From Saccharina japonica (Eukaryota > Sar > Phaeophyceae > Laminariales > Laminariaceae): a DNA stretch of 64,000 nt. How positions within the stretch are numbered: the stretch's first letter is position 1; every line of letters starts with the position of its first letter. The DNA is taken from assembly GCA_008828725.1 (NCBI GenBank), contig MEHQ01001831.1, positions 317,288 to 381,287 on the forward strand, written 5' to 3'. A program made the translations under genes and the position numbers. Positions 1 through 11,690 of this stretch are shown one piece after another. The notes beneath the pieces were generated by a model. It saw only the letters and a program-made list of their open reading frames with translations. It was not told the DNA's origin and did no database searches.

Positions 1-439
1 CTCTGCGTTCCGTCCTCTTGAACCTACAACGTCTTAGACTCCAATGAATTAAAAGTAATAGTGTCCCCTAAACGAGAGTAGGTGCGGTTCTCCATGAGAC
101 AACCCGGACACCGGCGGGATATCATGTGCGTTATTTGTAGGACCCTTTTTCGATGTACACATCTTATTATATACTCACTCGTAGCTCATCTGGCACATTG
201 CTCTTAGCATTAGCGTTTGTAGCGTAAGCAGTCTATGTTTGTCCCTTTAAGTTTGTGAAGGCCGAGACTCGGGTTGGGCATATGTATAGAGCTGTCCAAT
301 CTCCAAATGAGTTATAGAAACTCAGCTAATATCAACAAATATGAATTGTATTATCAGTATCCTTGACATCTGACATTGTTGTGTAGCATGAGCGTTGATC
401 ACTCATAGGCACTCTGATAGAGATTCACCATGTTGTTTC
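1..439. other. No recognisable feature
   Basis: I see no convincing coding frame, RNA gene or repeat in this stretch. Confidence 0.5.
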
Positions 440-770
440 TGAAGACGGCCACTTGAGGAGCTCAAAACCCCGGCCCAAAAACTGATTTTCGAGGGAAACA
501 AAGGTTCTACCCGATGAACAACCCCGTGGCCCAAAGGTACAACGAAAATAATCGCACCTGAACAAAAACAAAAAAAGAGTTCCGAGGATTTTGGGTTAAC
601 CCTTAAAGGACTGGAGTCCCGTTTTGGGGACAAATCACTTAGAATTAGAGTGGTTTGTCCCCAACACGGGACTGCAGTTCTAGAAGGGTCAAGGAGGGAT
701 CCGTCATTCCGACAACGATTCAGCAAAAAAAAAGTGCAACCTCTATCGTAGCACGCGTCGCGTCCAAACG
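440..770 (+). repeat. Dispersed GAGCTC-type repeat, copy 1
   Basis: This copy begins near CACTTGAGGAGCTC, runs through a C- and A-rich body and ends near the CTCTATCGTAGCACGCG segment. The same order of blocks is found at 2375-2620 on the same strand and, inverted, at 6950-7195 and 10570-10745. A TTAA foldback element (596-692) sits inside it. The inverted copy at 6950-7195 lacks that insertion and shows a single TTAA there. The family is unknown to me and no coding capacity is visible. Confidence 0.6.
596..692. mobile_element. TTAA-flanked foldback MITE
   Basis: A 97-bp near-perfect palindrome that starts TTAACCCTTAAAGGACTG and ends with the inverse sequence and a mutated TTAA (GTCAA). The centre is a short AATTAGAGTGG region. 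The related repeat at 6950-7195 carries one uninterrupted TTAA at the same point (7016-7019), so this is insertion into TTAA with duplication. TTAA targets and CCCTW termini are known for piggyBac-type elements; that assignment is inference because no transposase is present. Confidence 0.75.
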
Positions 771-2181
771 GACAAAACAAAAACCGCAGCAGCAACGAAC
801 GCTGCCCTCTGTCTGCAAAGCCTCGCCTCTCAAGCTTGACCTCTGTCTGCTCCTCTATCGCAGCAAAATCATAACCTCTCTACTACAGTAGAATTAGTAG
901 TACAGGACACCAAATAAAATGAAGAAACGGGAAAACTGCCCTAGGTTGCCGTTTGTTTTTGGAGAGAGTGGTGTCTCACTGACAGTCTTCTTTAGGCACT
1001 TGGCCAAGCGGTTGTGAACGAAAAGCTCTCGTCGACATGTTGTTTCACGCTGTCTACTTTTCAAGAGAACTACTTTCGAAGCTCATACTTCACGCTCATT
1101 GTCCTCTCGGATTTGATATGAGCCTGTTTCTTATTACATGTCCTGTGCACAGGATTGGCTGCTTCTATTTCTCGAAAATAATTCTGCGACGCGGGCCCTA
1201 CCGGTCGGTGGTAGTGCCCTCTGAGCACTCTTCCTCCCTATCTACGCGTGCCCTACATCCATTCTATCCGTCACAGAGCGAGCGGTAGGGAGCCTGGGCT
1301 GTTTCGTAGGAACACGCGAATTCAAATAAATGAATGTAACTGCATTTTCCCGTCTACACCAGCGGCAGCAGCAGCAGCAGCAGTGGTAATAGTTCTCCCC
1401 CCATACGTGGGCGGCTGTACTTACTTATTCGTCCTGGTCAGGTCTGTGAGATAAATAAAGAGAGGTCTCAACGAGGGGCGATGATCGATGCCGTATCATA
1501 CCATACGCAGAAAGTCGGACTTGTTGGTCATATCATAATGTCGGCCCGCCACGGCCCCGCTATGACGTGTTGTTCTGACCACAATTACGTGTCTCTCGCT
1601 CTCAAGGTTTGAGGATCGCCACGGGGGGTGTGCGTGCTTGATGCGACTCGACGGGTCTCGGAAATGCAGAGTGGGCGTGTCTGCCGATATTCGACACGTA
1701 GGACTGCAAAATAACACAACAAGGATGTATACTGTACGCGTTCAGCTCGGAACCGCAATCGTTTGTATAGACATATTATACATATACGGTATATTTTGGT
1801 CAAATCATGTTGTAGTATCCGGCTATGTGCAGCGGCATGCATACCTACCCCGATGAACCGCATCGCGACCGGCGAGGCTAAAGGTTGACGACAGTAGGTA
1901 TATGGCACGTGGCACTGTGCGTGGTAGAGATGTACCCTTTTGTTTTCGAGGGTGGTCACTGTCTTAATGCGCGAGCTCTATATCTCACGCAAAAACTTGT
2001 TTTGAAGGAAAATCATAGTGTAGTGCTACCCGAGGAGCAATGCTATGCCAATTTGTATATATTTGAATACAAGAAAGTAAAGTCCGGCGATGTCGGGTTA
2101 AGTAGCCCGCTCCTTCACAAGCCAACTCAGCCAAAACGTGCTACGAGTATATCCTCCATCGTATACGCATGCTCTATCGTA
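771..2181. other. Unassigned DNA
   Basis: No gene is supportable here. There is a short CAG run near 1366-1384. At 899-935 a TACAGGACACC sequence matches one terminus of the TA-flanked MITE found at 22993-23155, so this may be a remnant of that family. Confidence 0.4.
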
Positions 2182-2339
2182 ACCCCTTAAGAACTGGTCG
2201 CACGAATTTGGGGACAAACTACTTGAAATTAGTGTGGGTTTTTTTTCAGTTCTGAATCTTATGAACTGGTCCCACATATGTGTGGACAAACTACTTGGGA
2301 TTAGTGTTGAATGTTTTTTTTTCGGTTTTGAGTGGGTTA
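2182..2339. mobile_element. Dimeric TTAA foldback relative
   Basis: Two related half-units lie in tandem, each with an AACTGGTC block followed by GGACAAACTACTTG and an ATTAGTGT block. The pair is bounded by TAACCCCTTAAG on the left and GAGTGGGTTAA on the right. The sequences match, inverted, the TTAA elements at 8514-8601 and 17729-17816. I read it as a duplicated or nested member of the same foldback family. Confidence 0.5.
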
Positions 2340-2374
2340 AGGGAGAGGTGCACCGTTTTTTTTTTGTTGGGGGT

Positions 2375-2620
2375 AGTCACTTGTGGAGCTCTCCACCCCA
2401 CCCAAAACCCTCTTTCAGAGGAACACAAAAATCGCCACCCAATGAACAATCCCCATGGTCTAACGAGACTACGAAATATGAGGCAACAAAAAAAGGGAAA
2501 TTCCGACGAATTTGGTGAAGCCTCTAATACTTGAATAGGTCATTCCGAAAGCATTCCGACCAAAACGTGCTATTATATCTATATCTATATAGTATCACGC
2601 GTCCGTAGCACGTGTCTATA
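2375..2620 (+). repeat. Dispersed GAGCTC-type repeat, copy 2
   Basis: It shares block order with 440-770 (GTGGAGCTC, a CCCAATGAACAA block, an AAAAAAAGGGAAATTCCGA block, then a CATTCCG block) but has no TTAA insertion at the corresponding point. Confidence 0.55.
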
Positions 2621-3360
2621 CTGTGGATAGTAGCGGGGATGAAGTTGAACCCTCTGTACCATTACGAGCGTATATATATATATGCAAACAAACAAAAACA
2701 CCACCACAACGAGGGTCGGGAGAAGGGAAGATGCCTGCGACCATCCGTTTCGTGCTCGTCGGAGAGAGTGCTGGAAAGTCAAAAGATGGTATATAGGTAT
2801 TATACGTAGTGTAAAACAATGCAAAAAAGGAAGGGAAAAAAGCACGACAACCTTTCTGTGGTACTGTTAATTTCGGAAACAAAACAGCGGCGATTCTGTC
2901 AATCGGTATTTTTGTCTGAACGGCCACCGTCAGACTCTGTCTGCACAACCTCGTTCAGTCCGTCTTTTGTTAATCCGGGGTTTACACCTCTTCGGCGTCC
3001 TTTTTGCCGTTTTGCTTGTTCAATGGAAAATTCGTAAGCATATACACGCACCTGGCAAAAGCAACGGCACGCCCTTCTTAGGAGAGGCGCCATAATCCCT
3101 CTCCTGATTCCGAGCGATCAGTGTCGACTATATCAAACGGAATTTACTACCCATGGTGAGGAAATCCGAGGTCTAGGCTATATTTTATGCAGCCAGTGGA
3201 CCCTCCCGATTGTGTTTTGATACGAAGATACTGGTACACACTATTCTAACCATTAAGCTGTACTAGAGTCTAAACAGAGTGTAGCTCAGTGTGGTTAGGG
3301 TGTGTGTCTCTCATGTGAACATTACGGAGAGGGCTATAGTGTATATAATTAAGTACCTTT
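2621..3360. other. Unassigned DNA
   Basis: AT-rich with a short TATATA tract near 2670. The frames open here are short and unlike any family I recognise. Confidence 0.4.
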
Positions 3361-3551
3361 AATCCGACGCAAGTCGACGAGGGAAGAAAGTGCTGAAATA
3401 TTCTCGCGATAAAAATGCAAGGCACGTACCGTAGTGGGGAGGGGGGAGAAGAGCCTACTTAGTGACCCCGGATCTGAGCTACGACTAAAGAGGGAGAGAG
3501 AAAAGAGGGGCGGAGATAGATAATAATTGGGATAGACAAAAAAAAAAGAAG
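3361..3551 (+). mobile_element. SINE copy A, headless
   Basis: It carries the body of the SINE family: GACGAGGGAAGAAAGTG, the TCGCGATAAAAATGCAAGG block, the GACCCCGGATCTGAG block and an A-rich tail of about 10 A. The tRNA-like head is missing, as expected from 5' truncation during target-primed reverse transcription. Confidence 0.7.
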
Positions 3552-4596
3552 TTAAACCAGGTAAAAATAGGTAAACATGGGTAGTTTGTTTCTCTGTCGT
3601 AGCTCCTATTTACTCTCGTCCCCAGCATTAATACTTCATATACACTTACCCGTACCACGTGGGCGATAAGCTTACACATCCCAAGGAACCTATTTAACGC
3701 CCGAGCTTCTCCGCAGGCATACACACATAAAAAATGGCGGCGCGGAAAATGTTGACCGTCGATATGCTTCGCTAATAAACAGACGCATACCGTTCGTCGT
3801 TTTCGCTTTTTCTGTCTGTCCGTTGTCTAGGAAATAACAATCAACATTCACCTGTGAGATCCGTCCGAAAGAGGGGTGTGGTGCCTCATCAACCCGCGTG
3901 GTAGCTTTCACGATAGACGGTATAGCATACCCTTTCCGATGCACTCGCACTTGTAGGGTTAGCTTACGTGTTGTATACAGCATGCGACACTGTCTGTATA
4001 TCACAGCAGCAGTGTTTCCGATAGCACCGGCATAGACCTTATTATTATACAAAGTAATACTGTAAATATTGATGTGTAAGTTCGTATCCACCGATGATGT
4101 GGCGCCACTTTACAAACAGTGTATCGTATATACGTATACTTATTGTTGTGCAATGTTTTGGGTTCGGCGTACGTATGATATAGGCGGGGCGGGGGTGGGA
4201 GACTGGGACAGACAAGAGAGGACGACATAAAGTTTTCGACCGTTGGAATATATGCCATATAGATATACCGTTCTGTCCCGAACCATCGTACGGACTGTTT
4301 GCGTTACAATAAGAATGTAACAAATGTCCAGAGTTGTATATACGTGTATACTATATACTCGTACAACATAACTGAAATAACACAACTATTAGGTACCAGG
4401 TATAAAACTGTGTTATATATTGAACTGCTGTATGGAACATAATTGACTACTATATTAATGCGTGGAATAAACATGTATAATACATGTGTATATCTATACT
4501 TTGTATGTACATCAGCAGTATATAGTAGCCAAACTGGTACACCTACGAGAATACACACATATATATATAATACCAGGTATCTGAGGTACCACTCAC
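3552..4596. other. Possible intron of the neighbouring minus-strand gene
   Basis: This lies 3' of the splice donor at 4596-4591 of the minus-strand exon 4597-5835, so it should begin with intron sequence. It is AT-rich and contains two TACCAGGTA palindromes (near 4395 and 4571). I could not identify a following exon. Confidence 0.35.
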
Positions 4597-5835
4597 CACA
4601 CCAGAGGCGGCATGGACATGAAGCCAGTCCTCCTTCGTCAGCATCCTTCGCCTGACGACGTTCATCCACTTCGTGAGGCCAGTGACGCACGAGGTAACCG
4701 GAAGAGCCTCTTCTCCGGCCACCGCCACCTTCTTCCTGCCTTTGGACTTCGACGGTGCCGTAGCATAGGCAGTAGCATCAGCAACCTCTGTCCTCGTCGC
4801 CACAGTAGCAGCGGCAGTAGCAGCAGCAAGAGCAGAAGGAGGAGGAGGAGGAGGAGGACGAACAGATGGTTCCTGGTTTTCTGGACCCGATATGGTGACA
4901 GTGGTTGGCGGTCCGACGGTTGTGTAGACGATGTTGGCAGTAGTGGCGACGGTGGTGGTGGTGTGTTGTCCGTGGAAGCGCCGTGCTACCTTCGACCCGC
5001 TGCGTAGACCAGGAGTCACAGCAGAAGTAGTAGCAGCAGCCGCAGAAGGGGCAATACATGTGCTGCTACTACTACTACCACCACCACCACCGTGTTTATC
5101 CGCGGGGGCTTCAATGAGAGTGAGACCACCGCCGCCGCCGCCGCCACCATCACCACCACCATCACAACCTCTCGTGGCACCGTCGGTCCTCGTTGCTGAC
5201 GTCGACAATGAGGATGCCGCTATCGCCGTCGCTGCTGTCGTTGCTGGCGCTGCTGCATCAAAGGTGGCATGGCGGCGGGTGGAGACGCGGCGACGTTTCC
5301 ACGGTGGCCTAGCGTAGCACGGTGATGATGCCGCTGCCCCGTCGGCGTAGCACGGTGATGATGCCGCTGCCCCATCGCTGGCTGCGGTTCCACCTGCTGT
5401 GCGTAGTGCCGCCGTCGCTGTTGCTGCAGTCGACGATGGTAGTGATGAGGATGATGGTGAGGATGGCGATGATGATGACGATGATGGGGGTACTGATGAC
5501 GGTGCTCGAAAGGCGGGCGATAGAAGAAACGATGTTGCTGTGATCCTCGTGGACGCCAGCGCCCCTAGCAAAACGCTTGTCGACAATCCGACGGCCAAGC
5601 GTCGGGGATGAGGAGGAGCACGTTTATGGACCAGTATGCCGACCTTTGGCTGGCTTCTCGACTCAGCGGAACTGGCAGCGGCGGTGCACATAGCTGATCG
5701 TCTGGTGGTGGTGACCCGCCTGGTCGGCAGAAATTCTCTTCGTACTGAGTACGAAATTTCAGCCCCTTGGTGCAACAGCAGCTCCCTGCTTCTCACGAAG
5801 AAAATACGCCGAAGAAAGGCCTGTACCGGCTCCAT
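4597..5835 (-). CDS. First coding exon, Ala/Ser/Thr-rich protein, paralogue of 33688-34764
   Basis: An exon of 413 codons starting at ATGGAGCC and ending in phase 0 at a GTGAGT donor (4596-4591). I do not recognise the protein. Roughly the first 60 residues are basic, then a hydrophobic stretch (around LSTSVLLGALAS), then a long Ser/Pro/Ala/Gly-rich low-complexity middle with a repeated SSPCYADGAAA segment, then a conserved tail containing RRRMLTKEDWLHVHAAS. The same N-terminal, middle and tail blocks, the same ATG context and the same splice donor recur at 33688-34764 on the other strand. Conservation of the reading frame, start and donor in both copies is the main evidence that it is coding. 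Later exons were not found. The middle contains a 33-bp tandem duplication near 5310-5370. The hydrophobic stretch could be part of a targeting sequence, but it is not at the N-terminus, so that is uncertain. Confidence 0.6.
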
Positions 5836-5980
5836 ACCAAAGCAAACGTAACTGTATGATATGGTGCGAAGCTACAGTATAATCCTGCTATTAATAGGTG
5901 ATCCTCTGGTAAGACGGTCTTGGAATGCAGTATAGTAGGTGTTGCCTGATAAGCGTGCGTTGTGAATGGCTGGGGGAAGG

Positions 5981-6016
<36 letters not shown>

Positions 6017-6949
6017 GGGTGATAGCACGGCAGCAGCTCTTTCAATACTTATTAGACCGCATTAAGTAGGCTGGTTGCGGCGGGCGGCACCACTGGCACG
6101 CGGGTAAACGGGCATGGAGTTGTTGACAAATTTCGTCAGGAAACCGACTGAAGAAGACTTACTGCTGCTGTGTACCTCTTACCTCCTTTCATCAGAGCAC
6201 GCCGGACCCGCACAATTTTATTTCGAGTCGTAGTTGTACACCGTGACTGGTTGGGTGGCCGAAATAACCAAGTGCGTAGGGATGTCACCAGCTCTATATG
6301 GAGTATGGACCCGTTGCGTTGCAACCAACCCTGGTCGATTTTCACCATTTATTCGATGTTTGTAAAACCTAAAAAGGCCGACAAGAGGCTTGGAAGAATC
6401 TTACATACGGACACAGCCCTTCGGAACGAATCTAAGAACTGCTGTGTTCACGTCATTTAATTGCTATGCTCTCTTCGGAAGTGTAAAGACCGCCCTGACT
6501 TCTTGCTACTGTTCTGTTGTCGTGGATACCTAACTAAGTGGTGGCTCACATTCGGGGGAAGGGGTACGGTATAAGGGGTAATAACGGCCCACCAGAAAGT
6601 AGGTCGTAGCGAAAGGAGTATGACTTTGTGCATATTACACTATGCTTGTATAGGGCTCATCATCGTAATGTTTCCTTCTTGGTTTTCCTTTGTACCCAGC
6701 GTGCTGGGAATGGCCACTGCACTACGATTGGAGTGCGTATATATATATGATTCTATACCAGGTATGAGAGATAACAACGTTGAAGATCATGCTACACATC
6801 AGTGTCGGATATCGAAACTTAGTACCCCTAAGAAAAAAGATCACGATGAAGCTCTTTTTCGGGGGGGGGGGACCATCAAGTAATAAGGTCGATCGTGTTA
6901 CAGCTGTGAGCGCTGCCCATAGTTCTATCAGGTACCGGTTTACACTGTT
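5836..6949. other. Unassigned DNA with poly-G tract
   Basis: The first 45 bp or so upstream of the ATG at 5835 resemble the sequence upstream of 33688 and may be 5' UTR or promoter. An uninterrupted run of 31 G lies at 5985-6015. No gene was found in the remainder. Confidence 0.45.
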
Positions 6950-7195
6950 TATGACGCGTGCTACGGGTAGAGGTAGCAGTTTTTGGCTGAATCGTTTTCT
7001 GAACGATCGGGCTCCTTAACCCAAATTCGTCGGACTTTCATTTTTATGACGAATAATATTTCAGAGTATATTTCGGTCATGATATTTTTTATCCGACAGC
7101 ACTTTTATTTTCCTCCAAAATCGTTGTCTTGGGTGAAGTATGACGCTCTTTAAGTGAGGAGCTCGGAAATAACATGGTGCACCTCTATCGTAGCA
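6950..7195 (-). repeat. Dispersed GAGCTC-type repeat, inverted copy with empty TTAA site
   Basis: Read on the minus strand it matches the 3' half of 440-770, including GACGAATTTGGGTTAAGGAG. The single TTAA at 7016-7019 is the unoccupied target of the element present at 596-692. A second partial match follows at 7090-7195. Confidence 0.55.
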
Positions 7196-7239
7196 TGCGT
7201 CTTATATTGTAGGCTACTACTACTACTGTACGTTCAAGG

Positions 7240-7480
7240 TTGTTCAAGGATGCTGGTGCCCCCATGTGGTTGTATCATAAAGCTTGCTCGGTTTTTTTTT
7301 TTTTGCGTTTTTTGTTTAGCGGGCCGTACTGCTGTGCGTACTTTGTCCCGTCGTATCTACGCATCGTTCTTGCCACGCACCATACCGCCGCGGGGGTGTC
7401 AAAGAACATGGCATCCATCTCCACCCCAAACACCCCTCTCCCGTATGTGGAGGTACGTATACGTAGTCTTCTAACATTGA
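7240..7480 (+). repeat. Dispersed repeat, inverted partner at 32370-32620
   Basis: Blocks such as GGTTGTTCAAGGATG, TATCATAAAGCTTGCTCGG and the C-rich CCATCTCCACCCC end recur in inverse order at 32370-32620. The resemblance persists over about 240 bp with many substitutions and indels. Both copies have a frame reading QGCSRM near one end, but the frame is not well enough kept to call it coding. Confidence 0.55.
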
Positions 7481-8406
7481 AAATATAAAGTGTTCGTCGC
7501 CACACACGCTTTATGGAACCGCAGCTTCAAGTAGTACCACCGCAACTACATAAACCGTACGGGACAGGAGACATATACTCGTCGTAGATGTATAGCTACT
7601 CGTACATAGATAAATCAGTTGCAGACCTCAAACAAACGCATACGAGTGCATGCAGCCAGTCCGGCTGTTGCGCATGAGTGTTGGTGTATTCTGACGTCAG
7701 GTCTTCTTATAGAGGCACAGGGTATTCTAGTATGTATGCAACCAGTGCATTACAACTGCCAACAGCTTGCGTCTATGTACGTACATAACCGTTGTCAGCA
7801 AAGCAAGGCATACAAACCGAGCGGGGTACTTTAATTTGCTTTTTTAAACAACCCGGTTAAAGACTTTTCGGGAGATAAAGGCCAGGTAAAAAGGCATTTG
7901 TGACGAAATGTTACACCAACTAACTCCTCGTACGTCGATATACTGCTGCTGCTGTTGTTGCACTGCTGTATGGCATTTATTTTTGTAGTACTTGAAAAGG
8001 AGACCGTGAATTAGTAGAGGTAAGGCCACGCACATAGATAGTACGGCCTTGGTCTGATGAGGTGCCTAGCCCACACTGCAAGCTGAACCGAATGCATGTC
8101 TATTATCGTTGTTGCAGCTATCTCATCGATGATACAATAGGTGGTGTTGTTGTTATACGAAACAAAACGTTAACATGTAGTACCCTATGACGTGCCTTGC
8201 TGCAGCTCCAAGCTGTGGTCATGGTCATCATCCCGACCACCGTTCGTTTTACCTACTGTATGCTGTACGAGTTCAATTACTTACATTTAGGGACAGGACG
8301 GCGGTACTATCGACCCACAATATAAGCGCATGTACGTATATAGCGTATACATCATTCAATAGCAGTAGTATATACGATACACCATCGTTCAATACCCAAT
8401 TATTAC
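7481..8406. other. Unassigned DNA
   Basis: No supportable gene. A CTGCTGCTGTTGTTG tract lies near 7943. Confidence 0.4.
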
Positions 8407-8815
8407 CAGTCGCCCCGATGGCCTACGAATTGATACGTAGTAGGTATTATAGTAACCTCGAATGCTTATATGAGTTGATTTACGGGGTTCGAATCTTACG
8501 CTGAGTGGTCCACTTAACCCGTTCAGAACTGAAAAACTCATCCCACACTAATTCCAAGTAATTTGTCCCCTAAAAGGGGGGACAGGTTCTCAAGGGGCTT
8601 GTAATGCGCATTCCGATAGGAGCCGACGAGGGGGGGAAATAGCTGAATGAAGTCTTCTCGAGATAGAAACATGCAAGGCGCGGACCGTAGTGAAGGAGGA
8701 GGAAGAAGAGCCCCCTTTTGGACACCAGATCTGAGTTACGACTATAGGAAGGAAAGGGAAAATAAGGGCGAAGAAACATTATGGGGGATGCAAATGAAAA
8801 AAGAAAAAAACACAT
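8407..8815 (+). mobile_element. SINE copy B, tRNA-derived, carrying a TTAA element
   Basis: The head starts GTCGCCCCGATGGCCTA and has a box-B-like GGGGTTCGAATC near 8484. After it comes a TTAA foldback (8514-8601) and then the family body (GACGAGGG, ATGCAAGG, AGATCTGAGTTACGACTA) ending in an A-rich tail. The foldback occupies the same relative position as in copy C, which suggests a subfamily that carries it. Confidence 0.7.
8514..8601. mobile_element. TTAA foldback inside SINE B
   Basis: It begins TTAACCCGTTCAGAACTG and ends AAGGGGCTTG, with the right TTAA degenerate. The internal CCACACTAATTCCAAGTA block matches the element at 17729-17816. Confidence 0.6.
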
Positions 8816-9724
8816 ACCAGGTACATAATATATTTACATACTTGGCGCGTAGGGAAAATTGAAAACAGGCTCGCCACTCGTCATGACGGTTGGAAAATGT
8901 CTAGTAGAGCTCTTCCCACGATTCGTGCCCAATAGGATATCTTGCACACATCTCACAGATCATGAGATATCTATCAGCCGTAGTAGATCATCGATCTCCT
9001 GGCCTTCCGTCGTGAGGCGTTGGTTGCGCAGGGTCTTGCATACGAGTACAGATCCAACCCTGTAATTATGCGCTGGACCGCATCATGCAGATAGATGATG
9101 GGAGTCCCACGCCTCCCGGTTGCAGCATGATGAGTTAGATCATACGAAGTATATACATAGCGCAGGAAATTGAGCTGTCTCGAATTTTCTAGAACATGAA
9201 TTGTGAATGATCCGAAAGTGTTACAGTTTTAAGCTTGGCACGCATCATTCATAGTGTGGCGTATATCTTGCTCCCCCGTGGGTACGGAGCAGGCTCCGTG
9301 GTCATGTACTACAGAACCTTATCTATCGATTATCGTCCGTGTGTGAGCAGCACCCAGCTGCTCCCCAAGACCACCCTCCACCTTCACACCACATCAAAGC
9401 TTTTTTTTATTTCCTGCGCATAGAGTACCACCTTAGTGAGCATCGACCGTGGCCTGGCCGTCCTACATCTGGTCTCTCCGGCGCCATAAGTGGTCCTTCC
9501 CGCTCACGAGAAAGCTGGGGCAAAACAAGAGTGATTAATCCGAGCTGTGCACAAGCCATCGTGGCTTTACATTCACGGAGGCTTGTACCCCCGCCGACAG
9601 GTCGTCATTATCCCCGATTTCATACCCATCAAACATCAACCCGAAACCATCTTGGATCCACCGTCATACCCAGATAACCGCCGCAACATTCTCCCCAGCT
9701 GGGTGACCAAGAACGGGACAGCCA
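8816..9724. other. Unassigned DNA
   Basis: Starts with a TACCAGGTA palindrome next to the SINE tail. No supported gene. The segment near 9695, CTCCCCAGCTGG, recurs at 10826 and 10988, linking it to the tandem tract that follows. Confidence 0.35.
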
Positions 9725-10310
9725 CGCGATCCCCTACGCGGTGGACCTAAGGTTATCTACACCAACCAAGACTGCGGAAGGAAAAACCCGCCAAGTATAT
9801 ATATATATGTATTTATTAAGGAAAAGCCTTCCCCAGTACACACAATATTTAACATGCGTCGCAACACTGGCGTAACACCGGATCACTGTTGTCTAGGACT
9901 CCCGCCACGCCCTATGCCAACCAGGACGGAGAAAGGAAAACCCGGACAAGTGGTTTCCACAAGGAAAAAGCCTTCGCCGTACGCCCCATATTTCACCTGC
10001 GTCGCAGAACAAACGCAACAATAGCCACAGTTTTTGTTGGATCCCTTGCACGCGCTATGCCAACCAAGGCGTAGAGGGAAAAACCCGCCGACCTTCTTCT
10101 GTCAAGGATAAACACCTCTCTCAGTACGCACAAAATGTCACCTTCGTCGCAAACACCAACGTATGGGAAGGAATGCTCTTCCCCCATGGAATAACCTTCA
10201 TCGATCCCCTTTACACGCTATGTCAACCAAGACTGAGAGGGAAAAACCCGGCGAGTCTGCCCGTTCAGGAAAAACCTCTCTCAGCACGCCGAGTGCGCCG
10301 CGACAACTAA
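9725..10310 (+). repeat. Degenerate tandem repeat, about four units
   Basis: Units of about 120-160 bp share the order ACGC(T)ATGCCAACCAAG, GAGGGAAAAACCCG, AAGGAAAAACC, TCAGTACGCACAAAAT and CCTGCGTCGCAA. Units are visible near 9725-9870, 9890-10010, 10030-10150 and 10200-10310. No coding frame is conserved between units. Confidence 0.6.
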
Positions 10311-10569
10311 TCCACCCCACATCCCGGCTTCATATCGTCTTTCAACATTTTCCACCCCCGATCAGCGCCCTCTTGACTTACTTCGTGTGCTGGTCGCGAT
10401 TCTCCTCGAAAAAGGCCAGAGGTCCCATGCCTAAAAGGTCAGGATCGTTGCGCGGGCTGCGGCCGAAACAGGGCTGGACATGGGACGGGGTCGTGGCAGA
10501 TGTCGGTGGGAGTGGAACTCTTTGCCTCGTGACCAACATATATACATCCACGACCCTATAGCAATAGTA

Positions 10570-10745
10570 TCAGAACAATTTCACGGTAGGGGTAGCACTT
10601 TTTGGCTCCATATCTTCGGACCGGTTGAGCTCCCCACGCGAGTAACCACCGGTTACTATTATTCTTTTACTGGTACGTTTGTTTTTGGACTACCGCATTG
10701 GAAGGTTTGGTCGGATTGCGCTATTGAGCTCCTCATGTGAGGAGC
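10570..10745 (-). repeat. Dispersed GAGCTC-type repeat, diverged inverted copy
   Basis: The GGTAGGGGTAGCACTTTTTGG block and the following GAGCTCC match the inverted copy at 6950-7195. Confidence 0.4.
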
Positions 10746-10799
10746 TGAGGAAACTCTGCTGCGTCCCTACCGTGGGATGAGTGATCACTATTTTTTAAT

Positions 10800-11030
10800 T
10801 TCCCACGGTACATCGTCGTATCCTTCTCCCCAGCTGGTTGGCAACAGAGGGGCCAGCAACGAGATAAATGCTAACAAAGAAACTAACCGCAAGGCAGACA
10901 TCATCAGCAGACATATACCCACGACCTCATCGCAATAGTAATCATTCGTATATCGAAACTGCCCCCGGTACATCGTTGTATCATTCTACCCAGCTGGTTG
11001 GCTCGAAAGGGCCCAGCTACACGATAATCA
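10800..11030 (+). repeat. Two-unit tandem repeat
   Basis: CGGTACATCGTCGTATCC with the CCCAGCTGGTTGGC segment occurs near 10807 and again near 10966 (period about 160 bp), followed in both by similar AACAAAACTAACCGC sequence. Confidence 0.55.
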
Positions 11031-11690
11031 AGAGGGCGTCTGGTTTCAACAACAAAACTAACCGCCAGAAAAAAATGAGGAACATATTATTGTCAATAAA
11101 CATTGGACCGACCTGTGGCCTCTGGGGACGTTCCTCTGGCATATCCAAGGGTGTAGTAGTGATAGGCATGCGTGTTCTTGCGTGAAACGCAGCATGTAAC
11201 CGCTTATAGGAACGTAGTCGACTACGACGTAAATTGTCACTCTATTTCTCTCTCTAATGTCGATCTGAATCCATTCACCGAGCCGGGTGTTACAGCGATG
11301 CTGGCCTCGGGCTCATGCATAGTACAATAATATGTGTTTGAACGTGTGAGGGACTTGCTTTCCCCGCGAGTACGCCACAATACGATCGTCTTTTTTAGGT
11401 CCGTGAGGAATTGCAGAATTCCGCACCGGCCAGGAGAATCTCCCGCCGGGTGTGTGTAGTGGAACGCAGAGGAGGCCTGAGTGTAGCCCCGCTATCCCCT
11501 GGGTGAACGCCGGGGCCTGGAAAACCTCCCGCCGCGTGCAGAGTGCAAACGAATTGGTGGCTTGAACGGAGTCCCGTCACCTCGCTAAATATATCACCTC
11601 AGTAAAAACGAGAACAACACGAGCAAGAAAGACACGCGTACTCGTACGGGAATATTTGACGACGTTTATCCCGCCGCATCAAGAATTCCG
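11031..11690. other. Unassigned DNA upstream of the Gypsy remnant
   Basis: Nothing coding was recognised. If the element kept a 5' LTR and primer site they would lie here, but I could not identify matching LTRs. Confidence 0.3.

Noticed and set aside
9725-10310. Repeat-spacer pattern that could suggest a CRISPR array
   Set aside because: Units are long, diverged and contiguous with no constant short repeat or unique spacers, and the window is eukaryotic.
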